A stretch of DNA of 64,000 nucleotides from an uncultured Draconibacterium sp. (GTDB lineage Bacteria; Bacteroidota; Bacteroidia; Bacteroidales; Prolixibacteraceae). The stretch is taken from assembly GCF_963676815.1 (NCBI RefSeq), contig NZ_OY781365.1:62001-126000 (forward strand), given 5' to 3'. Shown here one piece after another: positions 1-7,897 of the stretch (its first letter is position 1; every line of letters begins with the position of its first letter). Under the pieces are notes generated by a model. That model was not told the DNA's origin. It was given only the letters and a program-made list of their open reading frames with translations, and did not search any database. The translations under genes were made by a program, and so were the position numbers.

Positions 1-1
1 C

Positions 2-1024
2 CAACAAAATATTGGCGCTAAAATCATTCCGTCGCCAACCAAAGTAAAAATGGAGGTGATTTATAATAACCTGAACATATTTGGTAAATTATCAAAGATC
101 TTCATGTTTACCGGTTTAATACTACTGGTTTTACAGCTGCTTTCGCTTTTTAATCCGAATATAAAATTACGATTCCTGAAAAGTTTTGCATTCTACTTCA
201 TCTTGCTGCTTTTCCTTGCCGAAACTGCCGGGCTGGGTATACGCTGGTACATTTCAAATCATGCGCCATGGAGTAATGGTTACGAATCGATGGTATTTAT
301 TAGCTGGGCAACAGCACTTGGAGGTTTAATCTTTGCCAAACGCTCGGAAATAACGTTATCGCTAACCTCAGTTTTGGCCGGATTAACATTAATGGTTGCC
401 GGAATGAGCTGGATGAGCCCCGAAATTACCAACCTGGTTCCCGTTCTAAAATCATATTGGTTAATCGTTCACGTGGCAGTTATTACTGCCAGTTACGGAT
501 TTTTGGGTATTAGTGCACTGCTTGGCTTCCTGAATCTTCTTTTAATGATTTTCAGAAACAAACGCAATTCAGATCGAATTAACCACACTGTAAAGGAATT
601 GGTAAACATTATACAAATAGCTTTAATAATCGGACTTTTAATGGTTACGCTGGGTTCGTTCCTGGGGGGTGTTTGGGCCAACGAAAGCTGGGGACGATAC
701 TGGGGCTGGGATCCGAAAGAAACCTGGGCACTGGTAACTGTTTTGGTGTATACTTTTATTACGCACATGCACCGCATTCCGGGAATGCGTGGAAGCTTTG
801 CCATGAGCGTGGCTGCTGTTTTGGGAATTAGTTCGGTGCTGATGACCTATTTCGGAGTGAATTATTACCTGTCGGGCCTACACTCGTATGCGCAAGGCGA
901 AGCGGCTCCTATTCCGGCAGGTGTTTATATTGCCGTTGTAATTGTGGCTATCGTAATCATTTCAGCTTATTTTTCAGAGCGAACCAATCCAATTGTTGAA
1001 GAGGAAGTTGTTAGCGAAGAATAA
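2..1024 (+). CDS. ccsA: Cytochrome c assembly protein, CcsA/ResC domain (5' end outside window)
   Basis: Membrane protein of system II cytochrome c maturation, which handles and attaches heme on the outer face of the inner membrane. It shows eight or nine hydrophobic segments and the tryptophan-rich heme-handling motif (WGRYWGWDPKETW), followed by a conserved HMHRIPGMRG stretch. An ATG lies at 50, but the same frame is open without a stop back to base 2, and the residues before that ATG read as a soluble linker. I therefore think this is the C-terminal half of a ResB-ResC (CcsBA) fusion entering from the left; a separate 324-residue CcsA starting at 50 is the alternative. A strong terminator follows the stop codon. 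Confidence 0.85.
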   Translation, partial: QQNIGAKIIPSPTKVKMEVIYNNLNIFGKLSKIFMFTGLILLVLQLLSLFNPNIKLRFLKSFAFYFILLLFLAETAGLGIRWYISNHAPWSNGYESMVFISWATALGGLIFAKRSEITLSLTSVLAGLTLMVAGMSWMSPEITNLVPVLKSYWLIVHVAVITASYGFLGISALLGFLNLLLMIFRNKRNSDRINHTVKELVNIIQIALIIGLLMVTLGSFLGGVWANESWGRYWGWDPKETWALVTVLVYTFITHMHRIPGMRGSFAMSVAAVLGISSVLMTYFGVNYYLSGLHSYAQGEAAPIPAGVYIAVVIVAIVIISAYFSERTNPIVEEEVVSEE

Positions 1025-1025
1025 C

Positions 1026-1068
1026 TAATTAAAGGACAGGTTTAAAGTTTAAACCTGTCCTTTAATTA
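1026..1068. terminator. Perfect 21-bp inverted repeat, bidirectional terminator
   Basis: Arms 1026-1046 and 1048-1068 are perfect complements around a single G, with A/T-rich flanks on both sides. It separates the convergent ccsA gene and the minus-strand gene ending at 1104, so it can end transcripts from both sides. Confidence 0.85.
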
Positions 1069-1103
1069 ACATGATTATATTACCTCTGGCAAATAAGATA
1101 ATC

Positions 1104-1897
1104 TTATTCTATTTCTGAGAAATCGACAGTGCGTATCTCCATCCTCACAGGTTGCCTTTTTACTGTTGGTTGTATACTGTAGTAAACATCAATATGCAAA
1201 ATGTAAGGAGGTAGCAGTTCTGCAGCAAATGTTTCATTGCTTAATCCAACATTTACGCGCACAAAAAACGTGGAAGCGATGGTCTTGCCATCAATTATCG
1301 CCGGTAAAAATTTACTTGACAGTACAGATATTTTTTGATGTATTCCTTGTTCCATTTCCTGAGAAAATCCATTTACAAGCCTTGGCCCTGAGAGATTTCC
1401 CTCTTCATCTACAAAATACTGGAGCACAGACATCCCTATTCTTCCATTTTTTATTATTTCAATTGGAATTTCCAAATCCTGCCCGACTAGGTTCGTAATT
1501 TCATCCTTAAGGCCTATATATAAAAGAGGACGATCTACTTTTTTAAGTTCGTAACCAAGATCTGTTTTAACCAGGAATGAATCCGCCACCAAAGATTGAT
1601 TTAAGTAGATTAAGCTATCATTTGAGTAATTATAAATCATATAATCTTCGCCTGATTCACTATCGCGAAAAATCCATTTACCTGTTCTTGAAGCATTTGA
1701 ATAATTCCCGGCGGCAACTTTTTCACCGCTTTTCACATTCTCAATATAGCTCTCGCCACTGCGAAACTTTGTCTTCTTATCAATGTGATAAACCTCTTTG
1801 TAAATCCCTATCGATTCGGTACGTTTTTTAATTTCTGAGCAGAGACCGTTGAAATAATTGCAAAAAAAGTAATAAAAAAGGAAAGTAACCTGAGCAT
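1104..1897 (-). CDS. Secreted TonB C-terminal-like protein, frameshifted after the signal peptide
   Basis: The body (about 240 residues) has a MORN/YwqK-like stretch (GKWIFRD, then SNDSLIYL) and a C-terminal region resembling the TonB C-terminal fold (YFVDEEGNLSGPRLVNGF, then FLPAIIDGK), a combination common in exported Bacteroidota proteins. In the body's own frame the N-terminus is not a convincing signal peptide. From ATG at 1897 the neighbouring frame encodes a clear one (MLRLLSFFITFFAIISTVSA, then QKLKN) and stops a few codons later at TAG. The two frames meet at a run of six A residues (bases 1824-1829, minus strand, within A AAA AAC). One extra A, or a -1 ribosomal shift, joins signal peptide and body. 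It could be a recent pseudogene, a sequence error or a slippage site. Function unknown. Confidence 0.6.
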
Positions 1898-2014
1898 GAT
1901 TAAAGGTTTTTGTATTTACCATAAAAATAGAAAATCAATCTACTTATTTGGTCTATTGTCCAATTAGAATCAATATAAATAATTGATCTGTTGTATAGCA
2001 CCATCTTTATCATA

Positions 2015-2044
2015 TTTAAACATCTAGATTCTTTACTATATTTG
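2015..2044 (+). promoter_or_regulatory. Promoter of the molybdenum cofactor operon
   Basis: A TATATTTG -7 element (2037-2044) fits the Bacteroidota consensus TAnnTTTG. A TTTA at 2015-2018, 18 bases upstream, is a weak match to the -33 TTTG. The predicted start about seven bases downstream (near 2050) coincides with the first stem of the structured leader. Confidence 0.5.
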
Positions 2045-2049
2045 TTCCG

Positions 2050-2168
2050 GCTCCGAGCCGATATTCCTAAAGTGTATACCAGGGAATTTCGGCCAATGGG
2101 ATTACCCGGAAACAGGTTGTCCTCCCGCATCCCGGCAAGGCCGGGGTAAATTGGAAAGGAGGTAGAGC
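2050..2168 (+). promoter_or_regulatory. Structured leader, probable Moco riboswitch
   Basis: A G/C-rich, clearly structured stretch lies between the promoter and the first Moco gene, in an otherwise A/T-rich intergenic region. Its 3' part has CCTCCCGCATC (2120-2132 region), then GGAAAGGAGGTAGAGC (2153-2168). From memory, the E. coli moaA Moco RNA has CCUCCCGUAUC and GGAAAGGUGUAC in the same order near its 3' end. CTCC at 2051-2054 can close the structure with GGAG at 2158-2161. An internal perfect 6-bp hairpin (CCCGGC at 2131-2136 with GCCGGG at 2140-2145) replaces the corresponding E. coli element. The genes behind it are all Moco biosynthesis genes, so feedback by the cofactor is the natural inference. 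A tungsten-cofactor variant is possible. No covariance search was done. Confidence 0.62.
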
Positions 2169-2220
2169 AAATTCTGCATTGTTAGAACTAAAGCTCCTTC
2201 CCTTCCCTGAAACATTTATA

Positions 2221-2769
2221 ATGACACAAGTACAAAAAGATACCAGGATCGATTACCCGAACTTGCTGCTAATTGCAGGCAATGGTAGAAATGTGGGAAA
2301 AACCTATTTCGCCTGTCAGCTTATTAAATCACTATCAAAATACACTGGAATTACTGCAATAAAAATTACTTCGCACATTCACGATCATAAAGCTGAGGAT
2401 GTACTGATTGCCGATGACAATTACCTGATTTTACAGGAAAAGCAGAATACGGGAAAGGACAGTTCGTTGATGTTACAAGCCGGAGCTGAAAAAGTCTTTT
2501 TTGTGATGGCTGCTCCTGAATACCTTCCGGAAGCATTTGAACATCTGAAGGCTTATATAACCGAAACCCCTATTGTGTGTGAATCGGGTGGATTACATGA
2601 AATTGTTAATCCGGGTTTATTCTTTTATGTTCAAAAAAAGGGAACGCCAATCCGAAAACCGGAGCACCTCACCTACAACCCCGTAATGGTGTATAACGAT
2701 GGAAAAAACCTTACATTTGATTGTGCCAGAATTCAGCTTATCAACAATAAATTTTCACTCAATTCATGA
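2221..2769 (+). CDS. MobB-like P-loop NTPase of molybdenum cofactor operon
   Basis: A 182-residue protein with an N-terminal P-loop (GNGRNVGKT, about residues 17-25) followed by a strand and IKITSHIHDH, and a later ESGGL segment. The layout resembles MobB, the GTP-binding adaptor of molybdopterin guanine dinucleotide synthesis, though the P-loop wording is unusual. The reading frame extends upstream to a TTG at 2179, but ATG 2221 gives a sensible N-terminus and lies about 50 bases after the leader structure. The stop overlaps the moeA start (ATGA). Role inferred mainly from the fold and the operon; no MobA is present here. Confidence 0.6.
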   Translation: MTQVQKDTRIDYPNLLLIAGNGRNVGKTYFACQLIKSLSKYTGITAIKITSHIHDHKAEDVLIADDNYLILQEKQNTGKDSSLMLQAGAEKVFFVMAAPEYLPEAFEHLKAYITETPIVCESGGLHEIVNPGLFFYVQKKGTPIRKPEHLTYNPVMVYNDGKNLTFDCARIQLINNKFSLNS

Positions 2770-3941
2770 ATCAATTTGAAGAAATACAACAGCTGATCAG
2801 TAATTTACCATCGGTTTTCTTAACGGAAAAAGTATTACTAGAGGATGCATTTAATCGCGTTTTACAAGAAGATGTGATTGCCGATTTAAACATGCCGCCT
2901 TTCAATAAATCGGCAATGGATGGTTATGCTTGTCGGCTTGAAGACATTGCCAATGAGTTGGAAGTACTGGAGGTGATAAACGCAGGCAAAATCGCGTCCG
3001 TAAAAATTGGGGAAAATCAGTGTGTTAAAATTATGACCGGCGCTGCTGTCCCCACCGAATGCGACTGTGTATTTATGGTTGAAGATGCTGAAGAACTATC
3101 AGAAAATACAGTGCGTTGCACCAACTCCAATACAAAAAAGAATATTTGTTACCTGGGAGAAGATTATAAAAAAGGGGAAGTGCTACTTCATAAAGGAGAA
3201 CTTATAACGGTTCCGCAAATGGCGGTGCTTGCCGGTGCAGGTTACGCCGAAGTTTTGGTTTCAAAACGTCCAAAAGTAACGGTAATTGCTACAGGCAGCG
3301 AATTGGTTTCTCCTGCTGAAACGCCAAAACCCGGACAGATACGAAACAGTAACTCCAGTCAGGTTATCACCCAGCTCGAGAAAATGAACCTTGAAGTTGT
3401 GGATGAATTGATGCTGGTTGACGATTACGAATTGCTCACCAACAGTTTTAACAAAGCACTGCAAGCGAGCGATTTTGTTGTATTTACCGGCGGAGCATCG
3501 GTTGGCGATTTTGATTTTATTCCCGGGATTCTGAAGGAACAGGGCTTTAAAATTTACTGGGATCACACCGGTATTAAACCGGGTAATCCGATGACATTCT
3601 CGGAAAACAACAGAAAGTTTGTTTTTGGACTTTCAGGAAACCCGGTGTCGTCGTTCGCACAGTTTGAATTGATTGCAAAACCTGCGATTTACAAACTTAT
3701 CGGGGCCAACTACAAACCGTTGCGCATAAAAGCCCGAATGAACTTCACCTTTCAACGAAAAAAAGCAAACCGACTCGCTATAATTCCAGTAGTTATTGAC
3801 AACGAGGGAGCAATATCGGAGATTCCGTTTCACGGATCTGCACATATAAATGCCCTGGCTTTTGCCAATGCATTACTTGAAGTACCGCTGGGAGTTTCCA
3901 CCATTCAAACCAACGAATTTGCATATGTACGACCGCTTTAA
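2766..3941 (+). CDS. moeA: Molybdopterin molybdenumtransferase MoeA
   Basis: MoeA inserts molybdate into adenylylated molybdopterin, the last common step of Moco synthesis, in the cytoplasm. The 391-residue length is normal. Visible signatures are MPPFNKSAMDGYA (domain I/II), TGAAVPTECDCVFMVEDAE, the MogA-like domain with TGSELV, GGASVGDFDF, IKPGNPMTF and LSGNPVSSF, then the beta-barrel C-terminal domain. It overlaps the upstream MobB-like gene by four bases and the downstream moaA start by 17 bases, implying translational coupling. Confidence 0.95.
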   Translation: MNQFEEIQQLISNLPSVFLTEKVLLEDAFNRVLQEDVIADLNMPPFNKSAMDGYACRLEDIANELEVLEVINAGKIASVKIGENQCVKIMTGAAVPTECDCVFMVEDAEELSENTVRCTNSNTKKNICYLGEDYKKGEVLLHKGELITVPQMAVLAGAGYAEVLVSKRPKVTVIATGSELVSPAETPKPGQIRNSNSSQVITQLEKMNLEVVDELMLVDDYELLTNSFNKALQASDFVVFTGGASVGDFDFIPGILKEQGFKIYWDHTGIKPGNPMTFSENNRKFVFGLSGNPVSSFAQFELIAKPAIYKLIGANYKPLRIKARMNFTFQRKKANRLAIIPVVIDNEGAISEIPFHGSAHINALAFANALLEVPLGVSTIQTNEFAYVRPL

Positions 3942-4725
3942 CAGACATATTAACTACCTGCGCATTTCGGTTACCGACCGATGCAATTTCCGGTGCGAGT
4001 ATTGTATGCCGGCCGAAGGTTTGCCTTTAAAAAAGCACGAGGATATTCTTTCGTTTGGCGAAATTACCGACATTGTTAAGGCAGGAGTTAAACTTGGTAT
4101 TCGAAAGCTCCGAATTACCGGAGGCGAGCCGTTGGTGCGTAAAGATCTTCCTGAATTGATCAGCAAGCTTTCAGCTATTCCGGAGATTGAAGATATTGGA
4201 ATGACCACAAACGGTGTTCTCTTACCACGTTATGCCAAAGCACTAAAAGCTGCCGGATTAAAACGGGTAAATATCAGCCTGGATACCATGAACCCGGAGA
4301 AATTCAAAAAAATTACCCGCGTTGGAGAGCTTGATGATGTGTTGCGTGGAATAGATGCAGCAATTGATGCCGGACTTCTACCGGTGAAAATAAATTTTGT
4401 GCGCATTCCCGGAGAAAATGAAGAGGATGAGCAGGAAGTACGGGAATTCTGCAAAAAGAAAGGCCTGAAGTTGCGTTTCATTCGTCAGATGGATTTGCGC
4501 ACTGGCGAGTTTTATGCTGTTGACGGTGGTTTAGGTGGCATTTGCAAAATATGTAACCGCCTGCGTTTAACGGCCGACGGATTTATCGTTCCATGCCTGC
4601 ATTCAGGATTGCGTTACAGCACCCGTGAGTTGGGTATCGAAGAAGCATACAACCAGGCTTTACACAACAAACCGGAAAAAGGAGTAGGAACAGAATCACA
4701 CGATTTCTCAAATATTGGAGGATAA
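3925..4725 (+). CDS. moaA: GTP 3',8-cyclase MoaA, unusually short
   Basis: Radical-SAM enzyme that converts GTP to 3',8-cyclo-GTP in the first Moco step. The start at ATG 3925 gives MYDRFNRHINYLRISVTDR, then the CxxxCxxC cluster motif (CNFRCEYC) and ITGGEPLVRKDL. The C-terminal second cluster motif is present (CKICNRLRL, then CLHSGL) and the chain ends in the conserved Gly-Gly (SNIGG). At 266 residues it is about 60 shorter than E. coli MoaA (329); the missing part lies between RFIRQMD and GGICKICNRLRL, so the linker carrying GTP-contact residues is reduced. No frameshift is needed to explain this. Confidence 0.92.
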   Translation: MYDRFNRHINYLRISVTDRCNFRCEYCMPAEGLPLKKHEDILSFGEITDIVKAGVKLGIRKLRITGGEPLVRKDLPELISKLSAIPEIEDIGMTTNGVLLPRYAKALKAAGLKRVNISLDTMNPEKFKKITRVGELDDVLRGIDAAIDAGLLPVKINFVRIPGENEEDEQEVREFCKKKGLKLRFIRQMDLRTGEFYAVDGGLGGICKICNRLRLTADGFIVPCLHSGLRYSTRELGIEEAYNQALHNKPEKGVGTESHDFSNIGG

Positions 4726-4728
4726 AAT

Positions 4729-5175
4729 ATGAGCCAGTTATCACATATCAACGACGAAGGAAAAGCAAATATGGTGGATGTAGGCCACAAACCACAACAA
4801 GTACGCACAGCCAAAGCATCGGGTTTTATTGCCTTACAGCCCGAAACCATTCGGCTGATTAACGAAAGCCTGATAAAAAAGGGCGACGTAATTACCATTG
4901 CTGAGATTGCCGGTATTCAGGCAGCAAAAGAAACATCGCGGCTGATCCCGCTCTGTCATCCACTGCAACTAACCAAAGTTGAAGTGAAAGCCGAAGTTCA
5001 GGAAAATGGCGTGCAAGTAAAAAGCATGACCAAATGCATCGGGCAAACCGGCGTTGAAATGGAAGCTTTAACAGCAGTGAATGTTGCATTGTTAACCATT
5101 TACGACATGTGCAAAGCCGTTGATAAAAACATGGTAATGGGAAATGTAAAACTTGACTTTAAGGAGAAAATATAA
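4729..5175 (+). CDS. moaC: Cyclic pyranopterin monophosphate synthase MoaC
   Basis: Converts the MoaA product to cyclic pyranopterin monophosphate. The family motifs are intact: MVDV near residue 15, IPLCHPLQLTKVEV, and TGVEMEALTAVNVALLTIYDMCKAVDK (catalytic Asp/Lys region). Length 148 is slightly short but complete. It begins three bases after the moaA stop, in the same operon. Confidence 0.95.
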   Translation: MSQLSHINDEGKANMVDVGHKPQQVRTAKASGFIALQPETIRLINESLIKKGDVITIAEIAGIQAAKETSRLIPLCHPLQLTKVEVKAEVQENGVQVKSMTKCIGQTGVEMEALTAVNVALLTIYDMCKAVDKNMVMGNVKLDFKEKI

Positions 5176-5183
5176 ATACAGAA

Positions 5184-6122
5184 ATGGAAGCACAGACCTG
5201 CAAAATAAAATCACTGAATATTTCGGAGAAGAAAGGCACGATTAAAACTCCGCGTAAAGAATTAAAACTAAATCTTGAAGGCATAGAGGGCGATGCACAT
5301 GCCGGGAAATGGCACCGTCAGATAAGTCTGCTGGCTGCCGAAAGCATTAAAAGCTTTGAGGGAGAGCTAGGCCGTGAGATCAAATTTGGTGAGTTTGCCG
5401 AAAACATTACTACCGAAGGAATCGTGGTTCATAAAACCATGCCTTTTGATCGGTTCAGAGCAGGTGATGTTGAATTGGAAGTAACACAAATCGGGAAAAA
5501 ATGCCACGGCGACAACTGTGAGATTTTTCAATTGGCCGGTAAATGTGTGATGCCCAAAGAAGGAATTTTCTGCCGGGTAATAAAACCGGGAACACTTTCT
5601 GAAAACGACGAACTTGAGTATCTTCCAAAATCATTCCGCATAAAAGTTATTACACTCAGCGACCGCGCGTTCCATGGCATTTACAAAGATAAAAGCGGGC
5701 CACTTCTCGAGAAACTGAGCAAAGATTGGTTCAACTCTAAAACTTACCTGTGCGAAACTTCGCGCACTGTAATTCCTGATGAAAAAGAGTTATTGGAGAC
5801 AGAACTTCAAAATGCTGTCAACGACGGATACGATATTATTTATACAACTGGTAGCACCGGAATCGGACCACGAGATATTGCCCCCGCAATCATTTCAAAC
5901 TTTATCGATTTGGAAATTCCGGGAATCATGGATCACATCCGACTGAAATATGGCGCAGAAAAACCCAATGCATTACTCAGCCGTTCTATCGCCGGAGTGA
6001 AAAATAAAACGCTGGTATTCTCGCTGCCGGGAAGTACCAAAGCAGTAAACGAATATTTAACCGAGATTCATAAAATTCTGATGCATTCGTTTTTGATGCT
6101 TCACGGAATTGACGGCCATTAA
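5184..6122 (+). CDS. MOSC domain-MogA/MoaB fusion protein
   Basis: Two domains in one 312-residue chain. Residues about 1-150 form a MOSC (molybdenum cofactor sulfurase C-terminal) domain: EGDAHAGKWHRQISLLAAES, FAENITTEGI, and a CHGDNCEIF cysteine segment. Residues about 152-312 form a MogA/MoaB-type molybdopterin adenylyltransferase domain: VITLSDRAFHGIYKDKSG and TTGSTGIGPRDIAPAI. The C-terminal half would adenylylate molybdopterin for MoeA; the MOSC half may carry or deliver the cofactor or its sulfur. It is the last gene of the operon. No moaD, moaE, moeB or modABC gene lies in the window. Confidence 0.88.
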   Translation: MEAQTCKIKSLNISEKKGTIKTPRKELKLNLEGIEGDAHAGKWHRQISLLAAESIKSFEGELGREIKFGEFAENITTEGIVVHKTMPFDRFRAGDVELEVTQIGKKCHGDNCEIFQLAGKCVMPKEGIFCRVIKPGTLSENDELEYLPKSFRIKVITLSDRAFHGIYKDKSGPLLEKLSKDWFNSKTYLCETSRTVIPDEKELLETELQNAVNDGYDIIYTTGSTGIGPRDIAPAIISNFIDLEIPGIMDHIRLKYGAEKPNALLSRSIAGVKNKTLVFSLPGSTKAVNEYLTEIHKILMHSFLMLHGIDGH

Positions 6123-6179
6123 CAACAAAAAGAATTTTATCTCAATTGAAACAATAGTTTTCGCATAGTGCTTATTTAA

Positions 6180-6210
6180 TTTGTCCAAGCTGTCAATTCT
6201 ATTAAATTTG
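6180..6210 (+). promoter_or_regulatory. Consensus Bacteroidota promoter for the C69 peptidase gene
   Basis: TTTG at 6180-6183, 19 bases, then TAAATTTG at 6203-6210: an exact TTTG-N19-TAnnTTTG match. The predicted start is about ten bases before the ATG at 6227, so the leader is very short. Confidence 0.75.
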
Positions 6211-6226
6211 GACAAAACTTTGCACT

Positions 6227-7837
6227 ATGTTACGAATATCTTTACTCGTGATGCTGGTTCTTTCATCAGCATCATTTTTGTTTGCCCAACCCGACGAAAC
6301 CAGGAATGAAAGCTGCACCAGCATCATGTTTGGAAAAAGTGCCACCGACGATGGCTCGGTAATTACCGCGCACACCTGCGACGCTTATTACCGTACCTGG
6401 GTAAATTTTGTGCCGGCGCAAAAATTCGATCGCGATACAACACACAATGTATATTGGGGAACCATGCACACGCACACTGCCTGGAGTATGGACGGTATGG
6501 AGCTTAAAGGAGAAATTCCCGAGGCTCGCGAAACCTATGCGTATTTAAATACCGCCTATCCGTGCATCAACGAAAAGCAACTGGCAATTGGTGAGACCAC
6601 TATTACCGGCCGTAAAGAATTGCGAAACGAAAACGGACTTTTTCTGATAGAAGAACTGGAACGGATTGCACTGCAGCGCTGTACAAAAGCGCGCGATGCG
6701 ATAAAACTAATTGGTGAACTGATTAACGAATACGGTTTTGCCGATTACGGGGAATGTATCACCATTGCCGATAAGAAAGAGGTTTGGCAGCTAGAAATTT
6801 TTGGTGAAGGCCCCGATAAAATTGGTGGTGTTTGGGCTGCCCAACGTATCCCGGATAATCATGTGGGCATTTCAGCTAATATCTCGAGAATTGGCGAACT
6901 GGATCTGGATGACCCGGATTATTATATGGCTTCCGATAATGTTTTTGAAGTTGCTAAAAAGCTAGGGTTTTGGGACGGAAAAGAAACATTTAAGTTCTGG
7001 AAAGCCTACAGTGGAGAGAAACCATTTGATATTCGCGAATATTTTGTGTTGAGTTCGATGGCTCCGGGTTTGAACCTGAAATTCGATGCAGATGAGTTAC
7101 CTTTCTCGGTGAAAGTGGAGAAACAGGTGAATATCAGCGATGTGATTGCTCTATACAAACAAACCTATGACGGTACCGAATTTGAAATGATTCGTAATCT
7201 GAAAGTTGCGCACAAAACAAAGAACGACGATGGCGAAGAGATAACCGATACAATCATCAGTCCGGCTGCACACCCATGGTTGGCAAAAGATAAGCGCGAT
7301 CTGATGATTGCATTGGAGGAGAATTCGGTTTATCGTCACCGCCCCATTTCTGTGCAGTATTGTTCGTACTCGTGGATCGCACAACTGCGCGATGACCTGC
7401 CCGACGAAATTGGAGGCAAAGTTTGGTTTAGCCTCGATATTCCGCGCTTATCACCACGTGTACCTATTTACTGTGGCAACCTTAATTTACCCGACGCCTA
7501 CAATTATTGCGGACACAAACATTTTAGCCGCCAGTCGGCGATGTGGGCATTTACCCGTGCCAACCGTTTGGCATTGGTTAACTGGGGCACCGGAAAAGAA
7601 ATAATTGAACCGGAAGTCACCGCTCTTGAAAACCAGGTGCTGAACGAAACTGAATTCGTTGAAAGACATGCGATGGAATTGCTAAAAGAAGACAAAGAAA
7701 ATGCAGCTAACGGTAATCCAACTCAGTTATGTCGTGAATACCTGACCCGTTACAGTAACACATCGCTACGCTCGGCAATTAATCGCTGGTGGGAACTTGG
7801 TGATAAACTTTGGGTTGAGATGCGCTGGAAATTCTAA
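6227..7837 (+). CDS. Secreted peptidase family C69 dipeptidase
   Basis: A 536-residue protein with a typical signal peptide (cleavage near FLFAQP) followed by the C69 N-terminal signature ESCTSIMFGKSATDDGS. In this Ntn-hydrolase family the Cys of that motif becomes the N-terminal nucleophile after processing. Further family segments are HTCDAYYRTW, EYGFADYGECITIADKKEVW and a WGTGKE segment near the C-terminus. Expected to cleave dipeptides in the periplasm. It stands alone: own promoter upstream and a terminator hairpin downstream. Confidence 0.88.
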   Translation: MLRISLLVMLVLSSASFLFAQPDETRNESCTSIMFGKSATDDGSVITAHTCDAYYRTWVNFVPAQKFDRDTTHNVYWGTMHTHTAWSMDGMELKGEIPEARETYAYLNTAYPCINEKQLAIGETTITGRKELRNENGLFLIEELERIALQRCTKARDAIKLIGELINEYGFADYGECITIADKKEVWQLEIFGEGPDKIGGVWAAQRIPDNHVGISANISRIGELDLDDPDYYMASDNVFEVAKKLGFWDGKETFKFWKAYSGEKPFDIREYFVLSSMAPGLNLKFDADELPFSVKVEKQVNISDVIALYKQTYDGTEFEMIRNLKVAHKTKNDDGEEITDTIISPAAHPWLAKDKRDLMIALEENSVYRHRPISVQYCSYSWIAQLRDDLPDEIGGKVWFSLDIPRLSPRVPIYCGNLNLPDAYNYCGHKHFSRQSAMWAFTRANRLALVNWGTGKEIIEPEVTALENQVLNETEFVERHAMELLKEDKENAANGNPTQLCREYLTRYSNTSLRSAINRWWELGDKLWVEMRWKF

Positions 7838-7857
7838 TTATTCTCCGATAATGAAAA

Positions 7858-7897
7858 CAAATAGCGGTAAAGATTTCATAGTTCTTTACCGCTATTT
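7858..7897. terminator. Bidirectional terminator hairpin
   Basis: Inverted repeat around TAGCGGTAAAGA (left arm ending 7873) and TCTTTACCGCTA (right arm from 7883), flanked by A and T tracts. It separates the convergent C69 peptidase and NUDIX genes. Confidence 0.75.

Noticed and set aside
1900..2130. 76-codon minus-strand ORF
   Set aside because: It covers the promoter and structured leader of the Moco operon, has no recognisable protein features and would read antisense through the riboswitch.
2050..2168. Cobalamin, FMN or TPP riboswitch
   Set aside because: The characteristic boxes of those classes (for example the B12 box GCCACTG or the RFN GAAAGYCCG segments) are absent, while the genes and the 3' motif fit Moco RNA.
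3925..4725. Frameshift or deletion error in moaA
   Set aside because: The frame is continuous, both flanks of the shortened region are well conserved and no second-frame continuation was seen; reported instead as a compact variant.
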